Assembly: GCA_964371785.1 (NCBI GenBank)
Contig: CAYJOL010000001.1
Span: forward strand, 62,001-126,000
Direction of reading: 5' to 3'
Source: CAVQCT01 sp964371785
GTDB taxonomy: Bacteria; Zixibacteria; MSB-5A5; GN15; FEB-12
DNA length: 64,000 nucleotides
Below are positions 34,042-42,406 of the stretch, in pieces. The position numbers were made by a program, and so were the translations under genes. The notes under the pieces were generated by a model. It saw only the letters and a program-made list of their open reading frames with translations. It searched no databases and was not told where the DNA came from. Within the stretch, counting starts at the first letter, position 1. Each line of letters opens with the position of its first letter.

Positions 34042-36093
34042 CTAAAATAGTTTCCACCCCGCGGAAACGGTCACTTGCCTTCCGCAGGACGGGTAGTCGT
34101 GGTCGAAACGGTCAAACCCAAACTGGTCCGGCCTCCGTCGATTGGTGAGATCAGAACCGGTGAATGAGAGAGTCACGCTGGACGTGGGTTTGAACGAAAG
34201 GTTTGCGCTCAATTCATACACACCGGAAATGGTCTTAGTATAGTCTCCCATGAGAAGGGAACGTTGACTCGTGTAATCGATTCCGAATCGGTAGGAGAGA
34301 TTTCGATGGGTACCGTCGAGGTTGAGTCGCCACTTGAGGTCGGGAACGTAATTCGCGGCGATGAACTTCTGTCCTGCATCGGTTGACTGCCTCGCTCGCT
34401 GGAAGACTCCGCCCCATTCGATGGAAAGCTCCCTGGCCACCGAATAATTCAGACTCACGTCCATGCCGGTTGTATGAAATTGGTTGACGTTCTCAGGAAC
34501 GTACTTGTATGACGATGGCTGATACTGGTACTGGATAAGCGAGTCGACATATTGATGGAATACCGTCAAAGACACCGTCCCCCTTCCCTGCCAGGCCGAT
34601 AAGTCGAGCGTCCCGATGAGCGAATGCGAAACCTCTGGATTGAGCTGCCGGTTACCGGCTGTGAAGAAGTCTTCGGCGAATTGTTCGGCGATTGACGGTA
34701 ACCTAAACGCGTAGGCATAACCAATTTTCAGTTTCATGCTCTCAGCAAGGGTTGTGATAAGGCCCAAGTTGTACGATGGTTGTGTTCGTCGGTCTGTCAC
34801 CATCTGGGCTCTTCCGCTGATGTCAAACGCGAAACGTCCGGCAGGTTCCCAGATAACATTGGACCAGAGATCCAATTGACGTTGTGACGCTTTCCAGAAA
34901 TTGTACGAATCATATGAATACTCATATGGCGCGAACGGTCCCACCGTGTTGGTTGCCAGACTATGGTCATCGGAAGTTGACCGAATCGAACCGGAAAGCC
35001 AGTCCACTCCTCCGGACAGCGTCACAGCGTTCACCTTGTTCATATATCGGATATTCATTCCGGAAGACCGTTTGTGATATAACGACTGTGAGTAAACATC
35101 GACCGAGTCATGGTTCACCGTCGAATCGACCGGTGTTACACTGCTGTCAAATGTGTAGTAATCATACTGATAGTTATACAGAGACTTGTAGTCCAGATTC
35201 TTTCTTTCCCAGAAGAAGTCAAGGCCGAGTTGGCCTGACTTGGAGTGGTCATATCGATACTGAAGATCGCCCGAGTAATTTTCGTCCTGCTGGTGATCAT
35301 AGGCGGAATACGACTCTTGGGTGCCATAGGCCGGAACGGCATTCTCCGCCGGCATCGGTCCGGGGACACCAAGGCTGTCGTTGAAGTAACGAGCCGCGGC
35401 GCTGATACGGTGACGGCTGTTTGGCGAGATGAAATCACCCCGGAGTGTAAAGAGATATCTTCGCGAGCCGGCATTGTCGCGGCTGTTATCTGCCTGTGTG
35501 AGCTCGGCAAATCCACCGACACCGATCTGTCCTAATCGTCTCGCTATGCTCATGTTGTAGCTGTTCAACCCGAGATTTCCCTGGCGTGTGGCGACTTCCA
35601 GTCGGTCCACAAGCGTATTGGCGCTTATCAGATTTATTACGCCACCGACCGCGTCTGAACCGTAGAAAGCGGACTGCGGCCCTTTGAGAATCTCCACCCG
35701 TTGGAGTTCATCGGCGCTGTAATCAGACAGGTTGAATCCGCCCAGAGAATAATCTCTGACCGGTCGACCATCGTAAAGCAGGAGCATGTGCCTGTTGAAC
35801 ACACCCCAGTTCGACAGTGTGGTAAGCGACCCCGTGCCATTCTGATTGCGGACATCCAGGCCGCCTTCACCGTCGAGCGCCAGCTCAAGCGAACCGGCCG
35901 TTCTCAAGTCAAGCTGTTTGATGAGTACAGCCGGCCAGACCGACTTCTCAGGCGTCAGGCCGAATCGGTTCGCGGTGACTATAATGCTGTCCTGCAGAGT
36001 TCGAACTGATGATACATCAGTGGTGTCAGTCGCTGCTTTGGCTCCCGTCGCTCCAAAAGCAGCATACAGAAGGATAAGAAAAACGCGCCTCAC
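34042..36093 (-). CDS. btuB: TonB-dependent outer-membrane receptor, BtuB type (cobalamin/corrinoid uptake)
   Basis: 683 residues. A signal peptide (MRRVFLILLYAAFGATGAKA) is followed by the TonB-box region (SIIVTANRFG), the plug domain (about 55-150: LLLYDGRPVRDYSLGGFNLS, LQRVEILKGPQSAFYGSDAV, GGVINLIS) and a long beta-barrel ending in aromatic GWKLF. The start is GTG at 36093 with GGAGG five bases upstream. A cobalamin riboswitch occupies the leader, so expression should fall when B12 is abundant, and the substrate is most likely cobalamin or another corrinoid. It would be energised by the Exb/TonB set at 18.7-25.4 kb. The periplasmic binding protein and BtuCD are not adjacent. Confidence 0.9.
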   Translation of the reverse strand: MRRVFLILLYAAFGATGAKAATDTTDVSSVRTLQDSIIVTANRFGLTPEKSVWPAVLIKQLDLRTAGSLELALDGEGGLDVRNQNGTGSLTTLSNWGVFNRHMLLLYDGRPVRDYSLGGFNLSDYSADELQRVEILKGPQSAFYGSDAVGGVINLISANTLVDRLEVATRQGNLGLNSYNMSIARRLGQIGVGGFAELTQADNSRDNAGSRRYLFTLRGDFISPNSRHRISAAARYFNDSLGVPGPMPAENAVPAYGTQESYSAYDHQQDENYSGDLQYRYDHSKSGQLGLDFFWERKNLDYKSLYNYQYDYYTFDSSVTPVDSTVNHDSVDVYSQSLYHKRSSGMNIRYMNKVNAVTLSGGVDWLSGSIRSTSDDHSLATNTVGPFAPYEYSYDSYNFWKASQRQLDLWSNVIWEPAGRFAFDISGRAQMVTDRRTQPSYNLGLITTLAESMKLKIGYAYAFRLPSIAEQFAEDFFTAGNRQLNPEVSHSLIGTLDLSAWQGRGTVSLTVFHQYVDSLIQYQYQPSSYKYVPENVNQFHTTGMDVSLNYSVARELSIEWGGVFQRARQSTDAGQKFIAANYVPDLKWRLNLDGTHRNLSYRFGIDYTSQRSLLMGDYTKTISGVYELSANLSFKPTSSVTLSFTGSDLTNRRRPDQFGFDRFDHDYPSCGRQVTVSAGWKLF

Positions 36094-36169
36094 GGCATCC
36101 TCCAGTCGGAAGCAGTCGGCGCGGCAGTTGAATCCGGTCAGCCCGCGCTGACGGCTTTCGCATGATGTT

Positions 36170-36327
36170 GCTCACGGCAGGTTTCCTGGCTCGGGCATCA
36201 AATCCTCCGAAGCGCCTTCCCGGCAAATACCGGTGGCATATTGCTTCGAAAGTAGCCTTTCACAGTAGCGGGGCTGCGACGGATTCACACCGTCTTCCCT
36301 ATTACCCGTTCACCTGAACGGCACCGT
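36170..36327 (-). ncRNA. Cobalamin riboswitch
   Basis: On the minus strand the leader of the receptor gene reads GGTGCCGTTCAGGTGAACGG, then GGTGTGAATCCGTC, CAGCCCCGCTACTGTGA, the GCCAC B12-box region, CCGGGAAGGCG, and closes with GAGCCAGGAAACCTGCC. These are the conserved blocks of the AdoCbl riboswitch in the correct order. A perfect TATAAT lies just upstream at 36342-36337, though the nearest TTGACA is 23 bases away. Downstream, GTCAGC-GCGG-GCTGAC (36133-36152 region) may form part of the expression platform before the ribosome site. It should switch off btuB when coenzyme B12 binds. Confidence 0.93.
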
Positions 36328-36445
36328 GAGATTGTGATTATAAGGTAGCTGACATCGACCCGGTCTGTCAAGTCAAGAATCTACCGATCGGGCTGTACGG
36401 GGAATAGGTAAGACTGATCAATGCAGGTCAGGAAATTGTGTGATC

Positions 36446-37276
36446 TCATCGCTCGACATATACAAGCTGGCGTTTGTAATCAACCGTCATCTTGTATCGG
36501 TGCAGGAAGCTGGCGCCAATAATGCCCCCGAACTGCGCCCTAGGAAGTCTCTTGCGGAAGTCCGACAGATCCGTTACTACAGCCGGAACATTATCCACGG
36601 CGACATTCTTGCTTAACGTGATATTGGGCACGGACACGCGCGAGCCGTCACCACCTGTAATTCCCAGGCTCGCGGCCAGCGAGAGGTCGAGAGTTGTGTA
36701 TGATGCGCAATAGTCGAGGATCATCGGCACAGTTGTGTCGCCGATTACAGCATCGACTAGAATCAAGTGCTGATACTGCTGGAATTCAATCTCGTCGTAC
36801 TTTTTTCCATCCAGGAACTTCGGCACAAAGGAGTAGAGCTCGAGGGTACGGTTCGGATAGTCGACACAAACGAAGAATTGTCTTAGGATATCGGCGCCGA
36901 TCAGCCCGTCGGGCATCCCGCCGGTCGTGTCGTTGGTGAGGGCGATCATATCCACTGCTGTCGCCCCGAGATTGTACAACGTCTGATCATCCCCTATCAT
37001 CAGCGACCGCAGCGAGACATAGCTTGCCTTCGTCGTCCCCTCGATACCGACAATATCGCGCTGAACACTACCGGTCAGCAACTCAAGCCCATTGGTTTTC
37101 GCGAACGTTCGATCAATGTACAGCCTATCCGCTCCGGTATCTATGCCGAATTTCCCTTTGATAATTCCGTTGATGGTCACGTCGACTTCGACCAATCCTC
37201 TTGACGGATCAAAAGGAATGGTAGCCGCGGAGAGCGAGCACGCAGCCACCAACAGGAAAGCAATAAGAGACTTCAT
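36446..37276 (-). CDS. Secreted two-lobed retropepsin-like (aspartyl protease family) protein
   Basis: 276 residues with a signal peptide (MKSLIAFLLVAACSLSA). Two retropepsin-like halves are visible. Half one (about 28-150) has the catalytic-type motif GIDTGADRLYID (Asp46) and the closing LIGADILRQFFVCVDY. Half two (about 165-276) has ILDYCASYTTLD (Asp188) and IIGASFLHRYKMTVDY. The aspartate is kept in half two but D-T-G becomes D-Y-C, so the second site is degenerate. Bacterial relatives are usually single-domain homodimers. It begins 53 bases after the ccmF stop and may be co-transcribed with ccmABCDEF. Periplasmic or outer-membrane processing role is inferred; activity is uncertain. Confidence 0.75.
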   Translation of the reverse strand: MKSLIAFLLVAACSLSAATIPFDPSRGLVEVDVTINGIIKGKFGIDTGADRLYIDRTFAKTNGLELLTGSVQRDIVGIEGTTKASYVSLRSLMIGDDQTLYNLGATAVDMIALTNDTTGGMPDGLIGADILRQFFVCVDYPNRTLELYSFVPKFLDGKKYDEIEFQQYQHLILVDAVIGDTTVPMILDYCASYTTLDLSLAASLGITGGDGSRVSVPNITLSKNVAVDNVPAVVTDLSDFRKRLPRAQFGGIIGASFLHRYKMTVDYKRQLVYVER

Positions 37277-37329
37277 ACTAGTGAATATCGACCTTGGAAA
37301 CAGAGATATTGAGAAAAAACGGCGCCGGT

Positions 37330-39684
37330 CTAGGTGGCGGCGTCAAACTCCGACTTACGCCGAATAAAGACCAGGATAGTACCCAACAGGATAAAAGTAG
37401 TGCCAATCCAGACCAGATTAATGATCGGCTTCTTGGATATATCGAGTATCAGGCGATCAGGTGGTCCCGATGCCACCAGTCCCGGGATATGAAGCAGGAC
37501 TCCGCCCTGGTCGGCGAGAATTTGTGCCACCGAGACGACATACTGGTCGTTCGGCCCGAATTTTGCCGGGACATTGACCGTTTGATTGCCGTCGGCCGTC
37601 GGGAGGACACGCACCGACGGAGCCAAATGAGAGACCTCTCCGTTCTGCGTGACATCAATATTGGCGACCACGGTCATTCCGCTGTCAGCGTTCTCATGAC
37701 TACCCATGTTGAATCCAATGAATCGGAATTGATAGCCACTGACTTCCTTGGGCTCATTCTTGATCAGGGTCAGATCATTGCCCGACGGCAGATCCTGTAT
37801 CTGTTCAGGAGAAAAATAATAGTCGTACAACAGATGCTTTTCGACGTATGGTTTTCGCATGATACCATCGAGGCGGGCCGAATAGTATAACTGGGGACGG
37901 GCGTCGTTCGTTTGGCCGTCTTCCTCGTAGGAGAGGAGGAGACGGTTCTTGGGGAAATCAATATCGTTTTCCATTCCGTTGTAGACGACCGAGAGGCCGT
38001 AGGCTTCGGCCTTTTCCCCGCGCGGAAGCACCAATTTCTCGTTTGTGGTGAACGCCGAAGAAGCCAGGATACCGATAAGCATGAATCCGAATCCGGCGTG
38101 CGTCATCTGTCCACCCATATTCCGCCATCGTCCGGGGAGGAACTCGACAATCGACTGAATATTCGCCACCAAGGCCATCGCCGCTGTCGCAATGAAAAGG
38201 AGGTACATATAGTCGCTAACTCCCACCAGTAAACAAATGGCAAGCGCACCGATAAACCCGGTGATAGGCAGAAGCATAGCGCGAGCAAGGTCGGACTTCA
38301 GCAGAAACATTGTGAGGCCGACCACGGTGAGCGTAAATACGGTGGCAAACACCATCGTAGCGCCCAGCAGGAAATGAAAGAGGCCGAATCCAAGCAACGC
38401 TCCAGCCACGGCCGACACAGCGAACTTTCCGAACCAGCCAGCCGGTTTGTACGAGTTGAAATTCGTAAACGGCGAAGCGGCCAGAAGCAGAGCATACAAA
38501 ATGGCGATTGGCACCGCGAACCCGTTGTATGTTGAAAGATCAGCCGCCCGGGGCTCCGCGTCAACGAGCTTGGTGAGAAGCGGAAGGGATGTCCAGAAAA
38601 GCACAATCACCGAAAAGATAAACAGCAGCATCATGCCGCCGAACAGGAAGAATTCGCGGTTATAGAAGTTGTAATTTAACGGCACATGTCCCATGGCTTT
38701 GATTCGTGGCAAAAACAGCACGAGCGAGATGACTACGAAAAAGACCAGAAATCCGACAAGATACTGGTTGATGCCCAAATCAACAAAACTGTGGACTGAG
38801 AAGTCCGCCAGAACTCCGCTTCGAGTAAGAAACGTCCCGTACACCACCAGTACAAACACCAGCGACGTCATGAGAATATTTGATTTGCGGAGCGCACCCG
38901 TGCGACGTTCTATCACCAGTCCGTGAATCAAGGCAAGCGATACAAACCACGGAATGAACGATGAATTTTCCACCGGGTCCCAGGCCCAGTAGCCACCCCA
39001 ACCGAGCGTCTTGTACGCCCAGTATCCGCCGAGAATGTTACCGCCCGCAAGTGTAATAGCGGTCACGGCCACCCACGGAAATACCTTCTTCACCCAGTTT
39101 GAGAAATCATCGATAATCAGCGCGGCCATCGCAATTGAAAATGGAATCGCCGCCATAGCATACCCGACAAAAATGACGGGCGGATGAATAACCATCCACG
39201 GATCCTGAAGCAAGGGATTCAAACCGGCGCCGTCAGGCGGCGTAAATTTCATCAACGCGAACGGAGAGAGTTTAAGCAGGATGAGCAGGAAGAATAGATT
39301 TACCGTTGAGAATACTACCAACGAGTAGTTGCGATACTGGCCGCCCCGATACAGGAGAATGTAACCAAGCAGCACGTTGAAAAACAGCCAGAGCAGGTAG
39401 GTCCCCTCCTGACCTCCCCAAAAGGCGGAAAGGATATAGAAAAACGGAAGGGAACGGTCAGAGTACTCATAGACGTACTTGATCAGGAAATTATGGGAGA
39501 AAAACAGAAAATAGAGGTAGGCTACCGCCAGGGTGACCGACAGCACCACCACATGGTAACTTCGCTTGGCCAGGCTCTCGAAGGATGTTTTCCCCCGCGC
39601 GATCAGGAAAAAGAGAACACCGACGGCCAGATTGAATACAAATGCGAGAAAGATCAGCAGATCGCCCGGCAGATTTGGACTCAT
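37330..39684 (-). CDS. ccmF: Cytochrome c-type biogenesis haem lyase CcmF
   Basis: 784 residues. Polytopic inner-membrane protein with about 15 helices and the haem-handling WWD motif WGGYWAWDPVENSSFIPW. Helices before and after it carry conserved histidines (for example MVIHPPVIFVGY). A large periplasmic domain occupies about residues 575-750, before the last helix. CcmF attaches haem from CcmE to apocytochrome CxxCH sites. The start lies two bases after the ccmE stop. Length is about 120 residues above the common 650-660 of proteobacterial CcmF, mainly in the periplasmic part. CcmG and CcmH, its usual redox partners, are not seen in the window. Confidence 0.95.
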   Translation of the reverse strand: MSPNLPGDLLIFLAFVFNLAVGVLFFLIARGKTSFESLAKRSYHVVVLSVTLAVAYLYFLFFSHNFLIKYVYEYSDRSLPFFYILSAFWGGQEGTYLLWLFFNVLLGYILLYRGGQYRNYSLVVFSTVNLFFLLILLKLSPFALMKFTPPDGAGLNPLLQDPWMVIHPPVIFVGYAMAAIPFSIAMAALIIDDFSNWVKKVFPWVAVTAITLAGGNILGGYWAYKTLGWGGYWAWDPVENSSFIPWFVSLALIHGLVIERRTGALRKSNILMTSLVFVLVVYGTFLTRSGVLADFSVHSFVDLGINQYLVGFLVFFVVISLVLFLPRIKAMGHVPLNYNFYNREFFLFGGMMLLFIFSVIVLFWTSLPLLTKLVDAEPRAADLSTYNGFAVPIAILYALLLAASPFTNFNSYKPAGWFGKFAVSAVAGALLGFGLFHFLLGATMVFATVFTLTVVGLTMFLLKSDLARAMLLPITGFIGALAICLLVGVSDYMYLLFIATAAMALVANIQSIVEFLPGRWRNMGGQMTHAGFGFMLIGILASSAFTTNEKLVLPRGEKAEAYGLSVVYNGMENDIDFPKNRLLLSYEEDGQTNDARPQLYYSARLDGIMRKPYVEKHLLYDYYFSPEQIQDLPSGNDLTLIKNEPKEVSGYQFRFIGFNMGSHENADSGMTVVANIDVTQNGEVSHLAPSVRVLPTADGNQTVNVPAKFGPNDQYVVSVAQILADQGGVLLHIPGLVASGPPDRLILDISKKPIINLVWIGTTFILLGTILVFIRRKSEFDAAT

Positions 39685-39686
39685 GC

Positions 39687-40127
39687 TCAGACTCCGGCCT
39701 TCCCTACTGCTTCCTCATGCTTCTTCATATCCTGGTATTCAGAGCCGCCTTCCCCTTGATATTTGGACGGACACTTCACCAACATCTGGTCGGCGACAAA
39801 ATGATCACCGTCGACCTTGCCTTTAAGTACCACCTGAGTGGCCTGGTCGAAATTGCCCGGCACCACACCGTAGTACACGACGTCCATCGCCTTCGCACCG
39901 GCGGCACTGTCAGCCGATGGATCATAGATGGCAAACTCGAGACGCGAATGGTCGGCGTTGTAGTTGACCTTGCTAAAATCAATCTTGCCCATCACCTGTA
40001 CCGTCCGCTGAGCATGCATCGCGTCATCGATCGACACATACTGGATCGTAGTCTTAAAGAACGCCGAAGCGCCCCAGACCATGAACAGCACAATAATAAC
40101 TGCACCGATAATATATTTCGCCTTCAT
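39687..40127 (-). CDS. ccmE: Haem chaperone CcmE, cysteine (C-x3-Y) type
   Basis: 146 residues. One N-terminal membrane anchor (KYIIGAVIIVLFMVWGASAF) precedes an OB-fold domain (VQVMGKIDFSKV, VVYYGVVPGNFDQATQVVLK, FVADQMLVKCPSKY). CcmE carries haem in the periplasm to CcmF. The haem-binding residue of most CcmE is the His of HDENY; here the aligned block is C119-P-S-K-Y123, the C-x3-Y form reported from sulfate-reducing bacteria and archaea. The start overlaps the ccmD stop by four bases (ATGA), and ccmF follows two bases later. Haem attachment through Cys119 is inferred from the known family variant. Confidence 0.93.
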   Translation of the reverse strand: MKAKYIIGAVIIVLFMVWGASAFFKTTIQYVSIDDAMHAQRTVQVMGKIDFSKVNYNADHSRLEFAIYDPSADSAAGAKAMDVVYYGVVPGNFDQATQVVLKGKVDGDHFVADQMLVKCPSKYQGEGGSEYQDMKKHEEAVGKAGV

Positions 40128-40237
40128 TTGCTTTTTTCCTCCAGTTTTTTGATCCTTTTGTCCAGCCGCATCAGGAACCAGAACAACCCGAGCCAGATCG
40201 CCAGGGTCACCCCGAGGGCTACATAATTTCCGTCCAT
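40124..40237 (-). CDS. ccmD: Haem exporter accessory protein CcmD
   Basis: 37 residues: MDGNYVALGVTLAIW, then LGLFWFLMRLDKRIKKLEEK and SK. One membrane helix followed by a charged amphipathic tail, the standard CcmD form. CcmD helps release holo-CcmE from the CcmABC complex. It starts immediately after the ccmC stop and overlaps ccmE by four bases, and has no other competing frame. Position between ccmC and ccmE is the classic one, which supports the call despite its small size. Confidence 0.85.
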   Translation of the reverse strand: MDGNYVALGVTLAIWLGLFWFLMRLDKRIKKLEEKSK

Positions 40238-40894
40238 CTAATCCTCCAGCTCCTGCCTGGTGCGTTCGAACTTCCGGACCTTCTTGGCCAGATTGAACAT
40301 CCAGAGATATAATACGGTAAAGAGGGCCAGCGACGAGAAGAAAATTGTTCTTACGGTCGGACCCATCGTAAATTTCATGTCTTTGTTGAGAATCGAGTCC
40401 GACGGGTGAAGCGAGGGAATCACACGAGGGACCACGAAAATCAAGAACGGTACCGTCACAAAGGCAAAAATGGAATAAACGCCCGCCAGTGAGGCTCGTT
40501 TTTCTTCTACCTCAACCGCTCCTCTCAGGGCGAAATAGGCGCCATATATTAACAACAGAATGAATATCGAGGTTTCCCGGGGGTCCCAGTTCCAGAATGA
40601 GCCCCAGGTCACTTTTGCGAATATCGAGCCCGTCAGAGCGGCCAGAAGACAAAAGACAAATCCAAGCCGGGCGGCTACCACGGCTTTGTCGTCTTCAGCC
40701 ATATCTTTGCTCTTAAGATAACGGATTGAATAAATCATTGACATGGCAAAGGCAACCACGCACATCCAGGCCTGCGGGATATGGTAATAGAATATCCGGC
40801 TTGACTCACCAATTACCTTCTGGGGAGCCGGAGTAATGAAACTGAAGACGATCATTGCCGACATTCCGGCAAGCAGCAGTAATTTCCACCACAT
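40238..40894 (-). CDS. ccmC: Haem exporter permease CcmC
   Basis: 218 residues with six hydrophobic helices and the tryptophan-rich haem motif WGSFWNWDPRET in the periplasmic loop. Conserved histidines sit in YYHIPQAWMC and in PSLHPSDS near the C-terminal half. CcmC presents haem to CcmE in complex with CcmD. It lies 103 bases after ccmB and directly upstream of ccmD. Length is normal for the family. Confidence 0.96.
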   Translation of the reverse strand: MWWKLLLLAGMSAMIVFSFITPAPQKVIGESSRIFYYHIPQAWMCVVAFAMSMIYSIRYLKSKDMAEDDKAVVAARLGFVFCLLAALTGSIFAKVTWGSFWNWDPRETSIFILLLIYGAYFALRGAVEVEEKRASLAGVYSIFAFVTVPFLIFVVPRVIPSLHPSDSILNKDMKFTMGPTVRTIFFSSLALFTVLYLWMFNLAKKVRKFERTRQELED

Positions 40895-40997
40895 CTTTGG
40901 CTATTTCCTGTTTCTCAAAATCCTTGTAAGCAATTATACAGTATACGAGTTAAAAAGCAACAAAATTCAGCAGTTTGGTCGTTTTTTCACAAGCAGT

Positions 40998-41657
40998 CTA
41001 GTCCTCCCAGACAAATTTGAATAAAAGAAACGACGCGGTAATCATAATAACGACATACGCAAACAGAAACTGAAGTTCTGTGGTTATCTGGGCCAGAGCC
41101 TTGCCGTCGAAAAGCTTCTCTGTCGCACCGACGAGAATCATCAATAGCGTAATCAAAATCGGAAACGAAAGTACCGCAAACAATGCTCCTTTAACGGAAG
41201 CCTTGGCGATAATAGCTGCAATAATAGTAGTGGCGCTACAAAGTCCCAACACCCCTAAAACCAACACAAGGATGAAATTTGGGACATTGCCTGTGGGTGC
41301 ATCGGTGAAAATGAAGAACAGAGGAGTAATAATCACCGACAGGGCCGCCAACAGGGTTAAGTTAAAACCCAGCTTACCTATGTATATAGAATCCGGGTCC
41401 GCCGTCAGGCGAAGCGCCAAAGAAGTCCCCGTCTCCTCCTCCCGAATAAAAGACTGAGCCAGCCCGGACATGGCCGAGAAGAACATGATTACCCAGAACA
41501 GGGCTGACCAGAGCTTGGGAGACAGGCTGCTCTGTCCCAACGAAAACGAGACCACGGTGAGGGTCGTCACGCCGAACATCAAGATCGCGTTCAACGCATT
41601 TCTGGTCCGGAGTTCCAGTCGAAGGTCTTTGACGTAGACGGCGAACGACTTACCCAT
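40998..41657 (-). CDS. ccmB: ABC transporter permease CcmB
   Basis: 219 residues, six membrane helices (for example LNAILMFGVTTLTVVSFSLG and LWSALFWVIMFFSAMSGLAQ). The motif SFIREEETGTSLALRL is typical of CcmB. It pairs with CcmA to power release of haem-loaded CcmE. The ATG at 41657 overlaps the ccmA end by eight bases; an alternative TTG eight codons earlier would overlap more and is less likely. Confidence 0.93.
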   Translation of the reverse strand: MGKSFAVYVKDLRLELRTRNALNAILMFGVTTLTVVSFSLGQSSLSPKLWSALFWVIMFFSAMSGLAQSFIREEETGTSLALRLTADPDSIYIGKLGFNLTLLAALSVIITPLFFIFTDAPTGNVPNFILVLVLGVLGLCSATTIIAAIIAKASVKGALFAVLSFPILITLLMILVGATEKLFDGKALAQITTELQFLFAYVVIMITASFLLFKFVWED

Positions 41658-42267
41658 TAACCCGGCAGAGTTGCTCGGCAAGACTGTACTCCTCTTTCTC
41701 GTTGGTGGCTATGATGATTATTGAGCGGGACCGGTATTCCTCGACAATGTCGTTCACGACTTTTCGCCCAGCTTCATCGAGATTCGAGCTTGGTTCATCG
41801 AGAAAAAGATACTTCGGCTCATTGAGTAAGGCGACCGCGTATTTGAGCCGCTGTTTCATGCCCGATGAATATCCCTGAACGAAGTCTTCTCCCCGGCCCT
41901 CCAGACCGACTCTGCTCAACAAGGCATTGATCTGCTTGCCGGTAACCGATGACCCGGCTACCGTGGAAAAAAACTTGAGATTCTCCTCGGCGGTGAGATG
42001 GTCATAAAGATTCAGATAAGGAGCGACAAAAGAAACGGCTGATCGAATCTGGCTGTCAGACATTTGAGATCCATCCTGAATAAACTCAATTGTTCCCCTG
42101 GTTGGACGCAGCAGAGAAAGCAGGACCTTGAGCATGGTGGATTTCCCCGATCCATTCGGCCCGACCACGGCAATCGACTGACCGGTGTCCAGCTCGAAAC
42201 TGATTTTGGAGAACACCTTTCTCGCCTCAAACCGTTTGGATATGTCCGATACTCTCAGCTTATTCAT
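41650..42267 (-). CDS. ccmA: ABC transporter ATPase CcmA
   Basis: 205 residues. Walker A VGPNGSGKSTMLKVLL, signature YSSGMKQRLKYAVALL and Walker B YLFLDEPSSNLDE are intact. The open frame extends 71 codons upstream, but the ATG at 42267 gives the usual MNKLRVSDISKRFEARKVF start, and a terminator at 42330-42366 lies inside the longer version. No clear ribosome site is visible, so the exact start is less certain than the identity. First gene of ccmABCDEF. CcmAB use ATP to free holo-CcmE from CcmCD. Confidence 0.93.
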   Translation of the reverse strand: MNKLRVSDISKRFEARKVFSKISFELDTGQSIAVVGPNGSGKSTMLKVLLSLLRPTRGTIEFIQDGSQMSDSQIRSAVSFVAPYLNLYDHLTAEENLKFFSTVAGSSVTGKQINALLSRVGLEGRGEDFVQGYSSGMKQRLKYAVALLNEPKYLFLDEPSSNLDEAGRKVVNDIVEEYRSRSIIIIATNEKEEYSLAEQLCRVNG

Positions 42268-42329
42268 TGTTGTCGCCAATAACGCAATTACGGGCCTCAA
42301 AGCAAGCTTAAAGATGCCTGCTCTCAGTT

Positions 42330-42366
42330 TACAACAAAGCCATTTGTGTTTCCCGCACAAATGGCT
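42330..42366 (-). terminator. Intrinsic terminator after the DUF1573-like gene
   Basis: AGCCATTTGTG and CACAAATGGCT form a perfect 11-base-pair stem with a seven-base loop on the minus strand, followed by TTTGTTGT. It separates the lepB transcript from ccmA. Confidence 0.75.
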
Positions 42367-42406
42367 TCGCCGCAATTGGAAAAACTGTCTTTTGCTTCGG
42401 CCGGCT

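Noticed and set aside
36337..36371. TTGACA and TATAAT ahead of the riboswitch as a standard promoter
   Set aside because: The spacer is 23 bases; only the TATAAT is plausible, so it is mentioned with the riboswitch instead.
37294..37890. 198-codon plus-strand frame
   Set aside because: Antisense to the end of ccmF, low-information translation.
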